A stretch of DNA of 64,000 nucleotides from Epiperipatus broadwayi (GCA_028023455.1 JAQFVV010012442.1:1072501-1136500); one strand, 5' to 3'. Shown: positions 33,960 to 47,059, counted from the first letter of the stretch. Notes: generated from the sequence alone by a model not told the origin. Numbers and translations: made by a program.

Positions 33960-36900
33960 CCTCATATCACACGCAGGTGATAGTATGTAAATTACAATTA
34001 GTTAATTATTTGGCTATACACATATATATCTCTATCACTCACAGGTGATAAAATGATATTACAGTAAATTTGTACATGAGCTTAATATGAATTTTAATTC
34101 AGAACAATTCAACTTTGCCCATGGTTATCTATGCCAGATTTATGCTATAAAGGATCTAGATTTGCTATATTAGCGGAAGCGATAATTAATTTTAACAGAA
34201 CATAATTTAACATAACTTAAGTAGCACGAATATTTTAATATATTCTCTACACAGTAAAATACTATTTAGATTGGATTCCCTTTCAGATCAATGCTGAATT
34301 AACTATTAAAATGGCGGGTTGAACTGACTAAGGGAAGTTATACTTCAGATACAAGTGCATAAAGAAGAACATATAACTTTTAGTCTTATTGCATCTCATA
34401 TGTGCCTTATTCATGGGATCTTTACCAGTGTAATGGTTTCCTGGGACCAATTCTCATTGCTGTGGTGTAGAAGGCCATTTTAGTTTGGCAGATCAAGCAA
34501 TTTATAAGGATATGGGAGTCTTACACTCTGAATTGAGTCTCATGCTCCTTTTACGAATGGGGAATGTGGAGTCTTACACTCTGAGGTGAGTCTCATGCTC
34601 CATTATAAGATATATGAGATGGGTTGGCATGTACCAGTCACCATCTGAAGGAATAATTGCCCAAACTAAAGGTAATTGGTACAGCGCGACGGCATGCGAC
34701 CTTTAGAGAAATACAACAATAAGAAAATATGCCATAGCGTTCGTAAGGACACATATACACCACTGACTAGATAATCATATTTAAAAATTAAGATGCTAAA
34801 TACAAGTTTCTTTCATGAAACTATCCCACATCAGTTCATGTTACAGTACTCTAAATAGTACTAATAAAGGGAATTTATGAATCCAATCTACAGAGTTAGC
34901 TATATGGGCTATGATTTGTTTAGTTTAAGGAGGATTACAGCATATGGGGAATTAAAATATAAACTTAATAGATTTATGCTGTATTTATATCACTTCAACT
35001 AAATATTTATTTAAAATATCAACTTAAAAAGCAAATCTATATTAAGGCAATGACGTGTTGTAATGAATTTCAATTATAGACATTTTATCCTTTCCAAAAC
35101 AGAGCTTTTTATTTTGTATGTAATTATACGTTTTATATATATATATGCACACTTACATATATGTGAGCGAATCTTTATTTAATACTCGTGAATAGTTTAA
35201 TTTAAGAATAAAGCTCGGTTTTGAAGTTTTATAGCATAAACAAGATAACGTAACTAAATAATAATATTAGCATAGATCAACTTAAGAAATGCATATTTAA
35301 ATCATAATAACATTTTAAACAAGTGAAATTTGATAATTGTTTATTTTAAAAGGAAAGATGTGCGAGATTCGCTAAAACATGTTTGATTTAGTTTTATAAT
35401 GCTATCTCAGAGATTTAATGACGGTAAATATCATCATTAATTTAACATATATAAATTATCATAGAAATCTTAATGTTATTGTAAACAGTTTATTGTATAT
35501 TATACATAACAAGAATAGATAAAAGATTTAATTTCTATGTTAAATGAATTGAAATAGATAGCGTAACTAAATCAAACATTATTTAGGAGTAAACCAAAAC
35601 ATAAAATCATACATTTATAATAATAAAGATGTGTGTGAATGCGCGTATTCTAGACAAATCATAATTCATTTATAAATGAGTTCAAATCAACTCAAATGCA
35701 TTAAATCATTTAATATTTAAAATCATCAGACAATTTAGTTAACTTATTTTGAATCAGTTTTATCAGTTTTTAAAATATCAGGTATATTTATATCAAGATT
35801 TAAATTTGTATCAGTTTTTAAAATCAGGCAAGGCTTTAGGATTTAAATACAGTAATTAATAATCATAATTTTAGGTGAGTTTTTAGATTAAATTTATAAA
35901 ACAAAATATATATAATTTTCACTTACAATATTTAGATGGCTATTAATTTGATGTTATGCTAGCATTTACTTGGACTTGGTTAAAGGTTTTAGATTAGAAG
36001 AGTATGTACTGTTGTTAATCTTGATGTTCTCGGTACTGGCAGTTCTCTGAACAGTGTGACATTCCTTCAGATTCTGGTGGTATTCTGCTCTCATTCTCTT
36101 GGCTTAACTGGCTGTTCACCGGGCAGAGGCTAGATTCGAAGCCTATTATCCCGACATTTTATTAATTCACTTTATTAAAATATATCTTGATGACTCTTAG
36201 AAAATATCTCCTAATTCTTATTGAATACCTATAACTGGCTGCTACTTCTTTTATACCAGCATTCCCCCCCCCTCTCTTTCATGATTTTATTTTCTTAGAA
36301 TTGTTTTTCTGGCTTGTACGATAATTAGCAGATACAGCAGAAACCTGCTGCATTAAATTTAAACAAGGTCCAAAAAAAGGCCTATTGATGTAATAATTTA
36401 TTCAGTTTTCTAGGTTTTATTCTATTTATAAACTTTTAATTAATCTAATATCAGTAAAGATTAATTATATTGGCGATGAACATATGTCCAGTAAACAAAT
36501 CTAAGATTTAAAAAAAAACATTTTATTATATATGTAACTCGACCATTCTAATTTACCGATTTATGCAGAATTATACAATTTTGAAAATATATAATTTAAT
36601 AAATAAATAAAATTATTGAAAATGAAATGTTTTATAATCTATTAACATTTATATTCTTGCATATATGTAGTCTAAAGTTACACATACAATTAGTTTTTTG
36701 CCTTGCAATTATTAATAGTCTATATATGTGTGCGCACTTTGCTTAAGGAGTATATAAATGAATAAATCAGTAAATATTTAAAGATATATGCACACATACA
36801 TGATTGACTTAATTAGATTCAAATTTAGATGGGACTTATTTAGATTAGTTTTAATAAATATATGAGGATCGGTGGTATTTATATGTGTATGAATACTGCT

Positions 36901-36960
36901 ATATAGCATATAGCAGGTGAAACAGTTGGGTAGAAAAGCTCACTGTTTCAATAGATATAT
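33000..36960. other. Unassigned 4-kb stretch with small internal repeats
   Basis: No coding motif is recognised. A 60-bp segment at 33,175-33,236 recurs at 50,829-50,888. (TA)n tracts occur at 33,791 and 33,888-33,958, with gcatttccattatatatata repeated in front of the latter. Tcaca(c)(a/g)caggt(g/a)a-type motifs occur near 33,686, 33,967 and 34,036. A run of C at 36,264-36,272 reads on the minus strand as a polypurine tract followed by a TATA-containing sequence. It may be one or more non-coding retroelements. Confidence 0.3.
34514..34601 (+). repeat. Short tandem duplication (35-bp unit)
   Basis: The segment ggagtcttacactctga with gagtctcatgctcc occurs at 34,514-34,548 and 34,567-34,601, differing at three positions. 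Confidence 0.85.
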
Positions 36961-39286
36961 ATATATTGTGCCATTACAATTTAATCATTAGCTAAATTTA
37001 TTGTAATGTGCATGAAAAAAAATGCTGAACTAAAATCATCATCACATTTTAATAAAAAAAAAAGGGAAGCTGTAGGGTATCCAAGTTTAAACTCTACAAG
37101 AACAAGTTCTAAAAGCTTAAGACAGAAAGAGAGTGGGTCAACAATTATATTCTTTATTTGTTTGTGTGTTAATAGAAAGGTAATACACACATTTAAACTA
37201 TTCAATATTTATTTTTTCTGTTAAAAAGCAAAGTTACACATATATAGGCAATGTATGTGTAAGCTATTTAATTGTTTTATATTTCAAATATTAAACATTT
37301 TAACTTTCTTTAAAACTAACCTATACTTGCTGAAATTTAATATTTTATTCTTTCTCTATTTTACTTTTCTATAGTTGTAATTTGGATTTAAAGCTAAGGA
37401 TTTAATTTTAAATATTAGGGTTATAATTACTAAGCTAGCAATTACATAATTTAATGTCAATTTATACATGATTTGAGTGATGGAGTGTGTGTGTTACATC
37501 ACATAAATATATCTACATTTATTAAATAATGAGAGAAAAGGAAGAAAATATGTTATACTGTTTTTTTTTTCTTACTCAAATATTTTTTTGTATTATAAGG
37601 GTTGTTTTTCTGATAAAAAACTTAGAGATGATGTGAGAAGTCTAATTTTAAAAGTGTCTCATCTTAAGATCAAAAGAAAGAAGCTTAAAACTTGAGATGT
37701 AACATGGGTGTAAAAAAAGGATTAAGTCTATTTTTTTCATCAAGACAAAAGTTTGTCTGGAAAACAGGGGTGTGATTTTTTTTTAATGTTCCTAAAAAAG
37801 ATTGCACTTTCCAGCTAAAAAACGAATTGGTCAAAAATAGAAATAAAAATCGGATATAAAAGCAGTCTGGAAAATCAGTTGATATTGTTATAGAGAATTT
37901 TAAAATTATTGAAACTAAAGCAGACAAACATTTTTAATCCTGCTAGATAAACTTTTTTTTAAAAAAAAATCATTATTTTTTATAGCAAGCTTTGAATATT
38001 GAAAATATAATGATGGCAGGCTAGGAAAAATATATATTATTCTGTCAATCCACCAGACTCATCATCAACTAGCACATGATATAGGAAAAGAAAGATGTCT
38101 TGTCTGAAAAATAATATTCTACATCTTTCAACTGGCCGAGAAAAATCAGATGTTTTTAAATAGAAATAAGAAAGCATTCACCTGCATTTGAAGGTGATCA
38201 GAAGAAAAATGATTAATCTACAGATAAATAGTAAATCATCAAGTCCAATTCCAGTAACTGAGTTTAAACCCCAGAAAATGTATAAATGTGAAAACAACTG
38301 CTGTACTTCATCCACTAAAAGAATCATGCTTGACAGGAAGAGAAGAAAAGTTAATATAATGATTTCCAAATTGTCCACTAAAGCAAATAACCTCAATAGG
38401 ATCATCATCATCAAATAATTATACACTTCAAGAAAGGAACTGTTCCAAAGTAAAATGGAAATGGTAGCTGCAGAAAGATAGACATTGAACAAGATAAATT
38501 TGAAACATTGGAAGTCGCGGCCAAAGAATGGAACTGGTAATATGATTTTTTTTATGTTTTTTTTATGATATCAGAGACTTAGTAAAATTTTAGCAACAGA
38601 GTGGTATATTTTTGTTTAAAGAACTTTTAAAATAACCAAGATCAATTGAAACCCAGAATTTCTTAATAATGATAAACATATGATTGTCTATTAAACTAAA
38701 GTTATGAAATGTTATTAATATGTAATATATTTTTTATTATTATTTGGTTTTAAATAATATTTTTGTTATTATGGGGATAAAACACACACATACACAGCAA
38801 TATATTAACTTGTTGCATGTGTGGTTGGGTGTGTGTGAGAATGATTGACATATAACATTGGAGATATTAGATTATTTTGTTATAGGAAAATATAGCATTT
38901 CAGTGCTTAAGAGAGAGAAGGAGAAAATAATTTAAAACTTGTTTCTAAAACTTGCTCTTTCCAATTTTATAACATTTATTTTCATCATTCTACTTACATG
39001 TTAGATTTATAAGGGTATGTGTGCAAAAGAGAAAAGAGAAAGAAAAAAGTGTTTATTATTTTTGAGACATTTTCTCGTGGAGTGAAAATCATGGTCAATG
39101 TGACATCCAATTTGAAATACAGTTACGGGAAAGGGGGAAGAATTTAAAAATAAATGTTATGATTTTAAAACAGTCGATGATGATTATTGTTGTTTATAAA
39201 CATCATCATCATCATTATCAACTATTATCAATCCACTGCAGGATGAAGGTCTGTCCAAGTTTAATCCATCTTCTCTGATCTTTAGC

Positions 39287-39751
39287 TTATTTTCTCCACA
39301 TCACCCCTACACATTTTCTTATTTCATCCATCCATCTCACATGTGGTCTCTTTCTGGGTCTTTCACAATCTTTTGGAATCCAGTTTAAAATTTCACTTGT
39401 CCATCTATTATCATCTCTTCTAGAAATATATCCTGCCCAACTCCACTTCAATCTTTTAATTTTTTCAATGAGGTCAGTAACACCTGTTTGTTCTCTTACC
39501 CATACATTGTGTTTTTGATCTCTTCTTGTTACTCCTAACATACATCTCTCCATACTTCTTTGAGTGGTCTGAAGTCTCTGTATTGGTCTTCTATTAAGTG
39601 TCCAAGTCTCAGATCCATAAGTAGGAACTGGTAAAACACATTTGTTAAAAACCTTCCTTTTCAAACACATAGGCATATTTCCTTTTAATATCAAGTTATT
39701 TCTACCAAAAGCACTCCAACCAAGTTTAATTCTATGAATAATTGCCTCCAT
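39287..39751 (-). pseudogene. RTE LINE C-terminal domain
   Basis: A 154-residue frame downstream of the RT stop contains VLPVPTYGSETWTLNRRPIQ, RSMERCMLGVTRRDQKHNVW, LKWSWAGYISRRDDNRWTSE and ILNWIPKDCERPRKRPHVRW, followed by MDEIRK. This is the conserved tail of RTE-type proteins, where T(Y)GSETWTL and W.GH..R.DD.R are the landmarks (here AGYISRRDDNR). The intervening stretch 39,752-39,940 still reads LQDVLQKLSYESRKVGLKIN and YKYLGQ in the same direction. Confidence 0.85.
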
Positions 39752-39940
39752 TATGTTTCCATCTATATTAATAATCTGACCAAGGTATTTGTAACTGTTA
39801 ACTTATTCTAATTCATCATAATCAATCTTTATTTTCATATTTTGAGCAAATCGATTAAAAATTACTTTAGTCTTTTTAACATTTATCTTTAGTCCTACTT
39901 TCCTACTTTCATATGATAATTTCTGCAACACATCCTGCAG

Positions 39941-41032
39941 CTATGAAGCATTATTTGCAAAAACAACTACATCATCTGCGAAATCTAAATGACTTAAATA
40001 ATCTCCATTTACTTTCACTCCTTTAGTTTCCCATTTTAATCCACAAAATTCTTCTTGAAGCACTGCTGTAAAAGGTTTTGGAGACATGGAGTCACCTTGT
40101 CTTACACCTTTCTCAATGTTGACTTTTCCAGTCTCATTATGTAATCTAATTGTTGCTGTTGCATTTTTATAAATATTCTTTAAAATATGACAATATCCTG
40201 GATCTATACCTTGATGATCCAATGCTTTAATCATTGAAGAAATGTTTATAGAATCAAATGCCTTTTCATAATCTACAAATCCAAAACATAATGACAACTC
40301 ATCTTCATTTGTCCTTTCTATAACTTCTCTCAACACCTGGATATGATCTATTGTACTAAAACCACTTTTAAATCCAGCTTGTTCTCTTGCTTGGTGGAAA
40401 TCCAATGTTCTCTGTAGACGAGTTGTAATTATCTTGACAAAAATTTTAAATAAAACTGATAAAAGGATGATAGGTCTGTAATTTCTAATTTCTTCTTTAT
40501 CACCTTTTTTAAATATTAATATTATTACTGCATTCTTCCAATCATCTGGTACATCTTTATCATTTAGACATTTGCTATATAACTTTGTTAAAAGAATTTC
40601 TATTTCTTCACCTGCTTCTTTTAATATATCAATTATAATTCCATCATTACCTGGGGCCTTTCCTTTCTTCATACATTTAATTGCATGTCTCACTTCTTCA
40701 TTTAAAATTCTGGGCAAGTCGGAAGATGTAATAGATATAGGAGGTACTTGTTCTTTATTACTATATAATTCTTGATAAAAATCTTCTACCGATTTCATGA
40801 TTTCATCTCTCTTTTTAGTAATAATTCCATCTTTTTTTCTTATTGCAGATATAAATTTCCTACCAATACCAAAATGTTGTTTAACATTCTTGAGACTTTT
40901 ATTTTCTTCTACAGCTTTCCTTGCTAGTTCACAATTATACTTTCTTATATCATTTTCAATTCTTTTCCGCATCATTTTACAAAATTCGAGATATTCAATT
41001 CTTTTTAATACATCATTTTTGTATATCTTCAT
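39941..41032 (-). pseudogene. RTE LINE reverse transcriptase domain
   Basis: A 363-residue open frame carries the LINE RT blocks in order: HAIKCMKKGKAPGNDGIIID, DWKNAVIILIFKKGDKEEIR with NYRPI, REQAGFKSGFSTIDHI, FGFVDYEKAFDSINISSM, EKGVRQGDSMSPKPF and LDFADDVVVFANNA. The catalytic FADD is intact. The frame ends in a TAG (39938-39940) just after ANNAS, where related proteins continue. The frame also begins well after the endonuclease, with stops between, so ORF continuity is lost. Confidence 0.9.
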
Positions 41033-41293
41033 ATATTCTTTTTAATACATCATTTTTGTATAACTTCATATTTCTTTCTTTTCTTCATAAATTCTCTAGT
41101 CTCAGTAGAAATTTTATTGGTCAATTGCTGCTTTTTTCTACCAGCTATCTTTGTTGCAGTTTTTAAAAGTGTATCAGTTATTTGCATATTAATTTCATTC
41201 AAATCTGAATCCTGTTCAAAATCTACTAATACTTGAAACCGATTTTTAAGTTCTAATTTATATTCATTAGAATGTTTCTGAAGATTAGGAATA

Positions 41294-42145
41294 TCAACTG
41301 TAAATATTGTTTTTCTTAATAATTTTTTGTCTCTCTCGTTTTACATTAACATGTATCTTACACCTTACTAATCCATGATCACTTCCTGTGTTAAATTTAT
41401 TAAGAACGATACAATCTTGAAATATGTATTTCCTGTTAGTCAAAATATAATCCAATTCTGCTGTACTTTCATTTCGATGCTGCCATGTCCATTTCCTTTT
41501 AACATTTTTCTCAAAAAAAGAATTCATAATATAAAGTTTTTCTTTTTCTGCAAGCTCCACAAGTATATGTCCTCTCTCATTTCTATTACCTTAACCAAAA
41601 TTACCTACAGCACTTTCATCTTTCATTTGTTTACCAATTCTAGCATTAAAGCCTCCTATAGCAATTTTAAAATGTTGTTTACTCTGATAAAAAGCCTTTT
41701 GTACATCCATTTAAAAATACTCTACTACTTCATCACTATGAGAACTTGTTGGGGCATAAACCTGAATTATCTGCATTTGGTATCTGCTATTAAGTTGTAT
41801 AACTAAGCTTGCCACTCTGTCCGATACACCATCAATCTCCACAATATTGTTCTTCCACTTTTTATTTATAATGAATCCTACTCCAATTGTATTTCCAATA
41901 TTTGTGCTTTTATAATAGAATATATGCCCACTTTTTAAATCAATTGTCTCTTCACCTTTTCTTCTAACTTCACATAGTCCAATAATGTCCCATTTAATAT
42001 AAGAAAGTTCTTCTTCTAATTCTTTTAATCTTCCTTCACTTGAAAGTGATGTGCAGTTGTAAGTACCTAAATAAAAAGTTGTCATCAATGGCAGCCTGGG
42101 TACGCAATCAGGGGATTCATAGCACCCTCCACCTTCGGCCACCAA
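41294..42145 (-). pseudogene. RTE LINE APE-type endonuclease domain
   Basis: The first frame (42145-41711) has LGTYNCTSLSSEGRLKELEE near residue 26, IIGLCEVRRKGEE with the metal-binding glutamate, GVGFIINKKWKNNIVEIDGV with SDRVASL, and IIQVYAPTSSHSDEVVEYF. After a stop the domain continues with IAIGGFNARIGKQMKDESAV, where the invariant D of GDFN is G. A further stop follows, then ELAEKEKLYIMNSFFEK, STAELDYILTNRK and GSDHGLVRC (the SDH motif). This endonuclease nicks target DNA for target-primed reverse transcription. With two stops and the D-to-G change it cannot be functional. Confidence 0.85.
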
Positions 42146-43698
42146 CCGCTGCCTTGGTTGGTGACTTTACAGTCTCCTGGAAATAAGAACCATGCTTTAT
42201 TTTTGTCTGTCATAATTGTATATATGTATTGGAAAATTATTTATCATTTACACAAACATTCATTCTGCCTTATGAGGCACTGAGAAGAAAGACCATGGTA
42301 TTTCTTGATCTTAAACTCAGAGGTAAAAAGCCAATAAACTCACCACGCTAGCTAATGCGTGTTGGTGAGCAGCCCATCCATGTTCGTATACTATATGAAT
42401 AATCATATAGTAATAACAGCTGCAACCACAAGAACGTATGGAGTGGACATTAGGAATTTTCCCTGCTTGGTTCCTTTAAGGGCTCCAAGAGCAATCAAAG
42501 TGTCTCCTTGCAGTTAATAGCAAACTTCTTTCTGTTGTTATTGTTATATAAATTTTCATGTAGATAAAGAAATTTTTATGTATATGTTAGAAATGCGGCA
42601 ATAAATATTACTTTATTTTATTGAACGAGGTGTATATATTTCATTAAGAGTAGTCTTTATTAAGTGTGATCATTCATCATCAAGGTGAATATTAGCTATT
42701 TAAGTTCCAATTAGATATACTAAAGTTAAGCAATAATTACAAATTTCTTTATAACAATCAGGTTTTGTGTTTAGGCTTAGTCCTAAAGCTGTGGTTGAAA
42801 CCATTATTGTTATCATTATCATCACCATTATCATCATCATATTTAAGTAATGAGCTGTTTAAATGTTTAAAGGCCTTAAATAAATATTGATTTCATAGTA
42901 TCTAGTGATTTCTTAGTATTATAATAACCACCATCCCATCATCTATTTCATGCAAGGATGAGTGAATTACTATCCTAAATTAATAATCTGAGCTAGTAAA
43001 ACTTATAAAAAAATATTGAAACACATTTCTTATGATATGGTCGAAGAAATGATTTCTGTCTAATGAATTCCACTTTAGTTTAAAGATGTTTTATTTTACC
43101 TCGGTGTTTATTCAAATATTAGTGCATACAGTGATATGGGTCTAAAAGCAAAATCCTCCATTTTTGTAAGAAATAAGGTACCAAAGGGATTCAAACCTGG
43201 TATATGTGAAAAAGTTATCAATATAACTTTGTCTAGGTCCAGCTAACCTAGTGGTTCCCTGATAGACTATATTCACTTGTTGTTCACTTAGACATGCACT
43301 TGAAATCCAACCAAGAAATGATAGTGGATAAAATCTACTGTCTGTATACATGAGATGATATTTTATTGAGTTACTAGTCTACTTACCTCACTTGATTTCC
43401 ATATACCTGAGTTATAATAGTTGTTATTAATAATTTGTTTATAATTATTGATATTGTGATATCTCGAGAAATCTAATTATAGAAGTATATTTCATTTAAT
43501 CCAATGACCCTTAATATGATTGATAACTCAGTCTGATCTTTTGTTTAATAGCCACTACTTAGGTTAAATAATTCTTTTCTTTTTGATATAAAACAAAAGC
43601 TACAATTCTGCTTTTTGTTTATTAAGTATTTGAATATTTCACATTTCTTAATTATTTAATATATTTGGATCATTTGATCACTTTTGATTTTGTTACAA

Positions 43699-43716
43699 TG
43701 GACAGCCAACTGGGGC
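43699..43716 (+). promoter_or_regulatory. tRNA primer-binding site
   Basis: The sequence TGGACAGCCAACTGGGGC begins one base after the 5' LTR end (TTACA, then a). TGG at this position pairs with the universal CCA end of a tRNA. I cannot say which tRNA without a tRNA set from the organism. Confidence 0.65.
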
Positions 43717-45015
43717 TATGATATGTTACCATATACCTGAAAAAGGGAGTCTATAGAATGATGGGAGATGTGTGGTTAAAAAAAAAGAAATTTTTTAGCA
43801 AATTTTTTTTTTTCAGTAATTTTTTTTTTTGCTTACAAAATTATCTTAGCCATACAGTCTTATTTTAGTTTTGTGTTTGATGATGTTTAATATGATTTAA
43901 TTTTTCATTGATGATGATAAAATGGGTACAGCCATAAAACAGCTTAGTTTTTTTCTCAATTTTGAAAATAGATGAAGATCACAACTTAAGACAAAGGTGA
44001 AATAAATAATAGAATTTTTTTGGAACATTAAAATGAATTATTGCCAAATAGGATAGGCATAGTAATAGTGATGAATTATAGGATAGTAGTCTCATGTGTG
44101 TTTGGGGAGTTCATTTTGTAAAAAGTCTATGATTTTGTAGGTTGGATTGGATAGTTGATTGTTGGAGTTTGGTTGGTTAGATTGCAGTTTTGGTGATGAG
44201 TGGATAGTTTTGTCATTGCTTGAAAATGCTATGTATTCATGTAACCCATGAATGATCAAAACCATTCACTGCTCCAACCCAATTTATAAGTTATCTTTAT
44301 TTTATCATGAAGCACTTAACAGCAGACCTGCCATGATATCAGCCTATAAGTCTCCAAGAGAGAGAGCATGGCATAGTTTTCCAATCCAGTTTATATTTTA
44401 TTCTTATTTTATCATGAAGCAGTTAATAGCAGTCCTGCCATGATATCAGCCTATAAGTTTCCAAGAGAGAGAGCAAGGCTTAGTTTTCTGTAGTCTACAG
44501 TAAGCAGGGCATTCTTTGATACTTGCCACATAAGACTCCCAGAGAGAGAGCAAGGCATAGTTTATCTACTTTAGCCCCTAAGACTTAATACTTTTATTGC
44601 AACAGAGTTTGCATCATTCAATCAAGGGTTGTGGTAGTTAATAGTGATCGAATTGGGATGATCGTCTGAGTGCTTTTGATGCATTGTGTGATTATAGTGC
44701 TGTGACTGAATTATTTTATTTATCTCAAGATTGTGAACTGCTAGTCATTCTGTGAACTGTCAATATCTGTCGGATCTCTAGGAGAATGGATGAATGTATA
44801 ATTTGGGCTATTGCAGACAGACATGCACTATATAGATTATTGTTGTGTGATTCATCAAATAAGGTTATTAAATATATATTTTTTGCATTTGTAATGCATG
44901 ATAATGTGAAAAAGTAAATCAGTCAGTTAGTCAAAGATAGGTGTCAGACAAGGAAAGGATGTGTAGGTTTTTGATGGTCAGGGAAGCACAGATGGGATGC
45001 ATATAATTTTAAAAC
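43717..45015 (+). other. Untranslated leader of the LTR element
   Basis: About 1.3 kb separate the primer-binding site from the first gag-like ATG. No coding signal is seen. It contains T and A runs near 43,780-43,835 and the tandem repeat at 44,277-44,562. A packaging signal would be expected in this region but cannot be identified by eye. Confidence 0.5.
44277..44562 (+). repeat. 107-bp tandem repeat in the leader
   Basis: Two full units (44277-44383 and 44384-44490) share tttatcatgaagcacttaac, cctgccatgatatcagccta and ccaagagagagagca. A third, partial unit at about 44,524-44,562 keeps only agactcccagagagagagca and the end. The repeat is absent from the other copies visible here. Confidence 0.85.
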
Positions 45016-47050
45016 ATGAGTGAACTAAAAAATACAACTAAAGATGTTATGGAAGAGGAGGATGTCTCAATCCCAGAGATCAGTGATAGTTTTTATACTG
45101 AAAAAGAGGATGGGGAGGTTTTCTTAAAAAACACAATGAGGAGAGGAAGTAGAGAAAAATGCCTCTAAAGTTAGTAGCAATATTAAGGCCTCAAGTGTGG
45201 AAGTAGATGAGGAGCCAAAAGTGGGCCAGACTCAGATAGCAAAGAAAGCACCATCAGAGATGGAAATGGTAATTCAGATGCTTAAAAGTTTCGAACAAAA
45301 GATGGAGAAGAATATAGAAAGTCTAAGAGAAGAGAGTAAGAAAAGTATAGAAAATCTAGAACAAAAGATAGATCAATCTGTAGAGAAAACTATAGAAAAT
45401 TTGAGAGAAGATCTAAAAGCAAATATAGATCAATCTATTGAAAACAACAGCCAAATGATCATAGCCTTGGAAACTAAGATTGAAAAATCCCATATAGATT
45501 ACAAGAACAGGTTTACCTCATTAGAGGAAAGGATAGAAGGAGTTTGTAAATCTATGGAAGTGGCCAAACAGGAGGGCTGTCAGGGATTGCAGTCATTAAA
45601 GGCTCAATTGGAGCAGTCTATTGAAGAAAATAAGAAAGAAATTCAGTTAGTTAGGAATGAGGTCCATGGATTGGTCTCCCAATCTATATCAGAAGGCATA
45701 GAAAGGAATGGCAAAATAACTTCTGCAGGAATTAATTTCAGATTTAATTAGGTTGTAGCCAAAGTGGACTCATATAAGGAAGCTACTTTGAGCTGTGTAG
45801 ATCAGACCCTCACTATGAAAAACAAGTTTAGTGGCTTAGAAAAGGAAATATGAAAAGTTAAGGGAAGCCTGGCCAATGACTGTGTGCAGATGAACCAAAA
45901 TCTTGGAAAAAGAATTGGGGAAACAGATAGACGGTCTTAGGGAGGAGCTAGTGAAAAGGACAAATTAAGTTCTTTAGAAGAGGGACCCAGAATGAATCAA
46001 CATGAATGGGCATCATGCTGGAGAAGGTAGAAAAAACCAGAAAGCATATGTTATGGAATACATGACCCCCAAGATGGAAGATCTCTACCAGAAAATAGGG
46101 GAATTAAAAGATCGTATTAATGTAGAGCTACAGGATCAGTCAAACCTAAATTCAGGGAAAAATGATGTTAGCAACAGTCCAGATGATGGTAGGGATAGAT
46201 CAGAACATAGTCAGTCAGAGAAAAGGATGCCTACTTCAGTTAAAAATACATAAGTTGAAAAATTAATAGATAGGGCAGAAAATAGCAGTAGAGAGGAATA
46301 TAGAGAAGGAGGGGCCATGACCTCAAATTTAATTAAAATTAAGGCCTTTATTGTGGAGAGCATGGAAAACCCCTTAGAGTATCTGTATGCCTTGGAAGAA
46401 CTCTTTCCTGTATGTAGGTTAAATGAATGGGAAAATTTGGCCATTGCCTGTAACCATCTTTATGCCTATGCTAAGGGGTGGTGGCGGTCTTTGTTTGATA
46501 AGCCCACTACCTTTGGGGATTTCCACTGTGTTATCTTGGCATGTTTTTGGAGTGAGGACAGGCAGGATCAGGTGCACTATCAGGTCACTCAGGAAATGTA
46601 TGGCAGTACCAAGGTCAGCTATACACAATTTTTCAAGGGCAGGCAGAAAAACTGAAAAGTCTGACTGCATTTCCTCTCTCAGAGCACCAGATCCTGAGAA
46701 TACTCTGACACAATCTTCCCTGAAGCATTGAGAAAATGCTGCTGATTGCCGCAGTATAGAAGCAGCATCAGAAATCCTGAATGTTCTAGATATCTCAGAA
46801 CTGGATTCAGAGACTTGGCCCAAGGGCACCAAGGATAGGTATAGTTATAATGTCTCTAGTCTGAATCTAGGTGATCAGACACATGATCAGAATTTTGATA
46901 GTTATGGATATAGGAATAATTATAGGGCTAGGCCTCCTAATCAATCCTGGGGAGATTTTGGGGATAGTGTTGTGAAGAAAATAGTTCCTAGAGACAAGCA
47001 AACCTTTACCAGTGGAATTACCACAGGGCTAAAAAATCCAAAATGAGAAA
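45016..47050 (+). pseudogene. Gag-like polyprotein, broken
   Basis: The first ATG is at 45016 (MSELKNTTKDVMEEEDVS). A frameshift near 45,150 leads into a 184-residue frame (45197-45751) that is strongly coiled-coil, with repeated IENL..K.DQS and EESKKSIENLEQK. Later frames give a charged linker (46002-46253). The core retrotransposon Gag domain follows (46317-46655): PLEYLYALEELFPVCRLNEW, CNHLYAYAKGWWRSLFDKP, FHCVILACFWSEDRQDQVHY and FSYTQF-like ending (VSYTQFFKG). WW and FW are landmarks of gypsy-type Gag. A tyrosine/asparagine-rich tail follows near 46,830-46,940; no CCHC knuckle is seen. Multiple stops show decay. Confidence 0.7.
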
Positions 47051-47059
47051 ATGGGATAA

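Larger units (their letters stand above)
39188..42539 (-). mobile_element. Near-complete RTE-type LINE inserted in the 5' LTR
   Basis: LTR sequence is interrupted exactly between 39,194 and 42,533. The 7-bp duplication tgttgtt occurs at 39188-39194 and 42533-42539, and the intact LTR at 49,630-49,650 has that site once. The 3,338-bp insert reads on the minus strand as endonuclease, linker, reverse transcriptase and C-terminal domain. It ends in a (GATGAT)-like tail at its 3' end (39,200-39,215), as RTE elements commonly do. Its length is typical of a full RTE element. Several stops and frameshifts inactivate it. Confidence 0.9.
36967..43697 (+). repeat. 5' LTR (about 3.39 kb without nested LINE)
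   Basis: It starts TGTGCCATTACAATTTAATC and ends TTTTGTTACA. With the inserted LINE (39195-42532) and its 7-bp duplication removed, the length is about 3,386 bp, against 3,397 bp for the 3' LTR. The two align throughout with few substitutions; the only strongly different part is the last roughly 80 bp. It contains an (ATC)n tract near 42,805-42,840. Open frames inside it (for example 38178-38492 on the minus strand) are not conserved in the diverged solo LTR and are not genes. LTRs over 3 kb are long for this class. Confidence 0.85.

Noticed and set aside
38178-38492. 104-residue minus-strand frame shared by both LTRs
   Set aside because: Shared only because the two LTRs are nearly identical. 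It is shorter in the 3' LTR, not maintained in the diverged solo LTR, and has no recognisable motif.
41375-41806. 143-residue plus-strand frame
   Set aside because: Antisense to the RTE endonuclease, which carries clear motifs on the minus strand.
46419-46832. 137-residue minus-strand frame
   Set aside because: It is antisense to the recognised Gag core at 46,317-46,655, which has family motifs.
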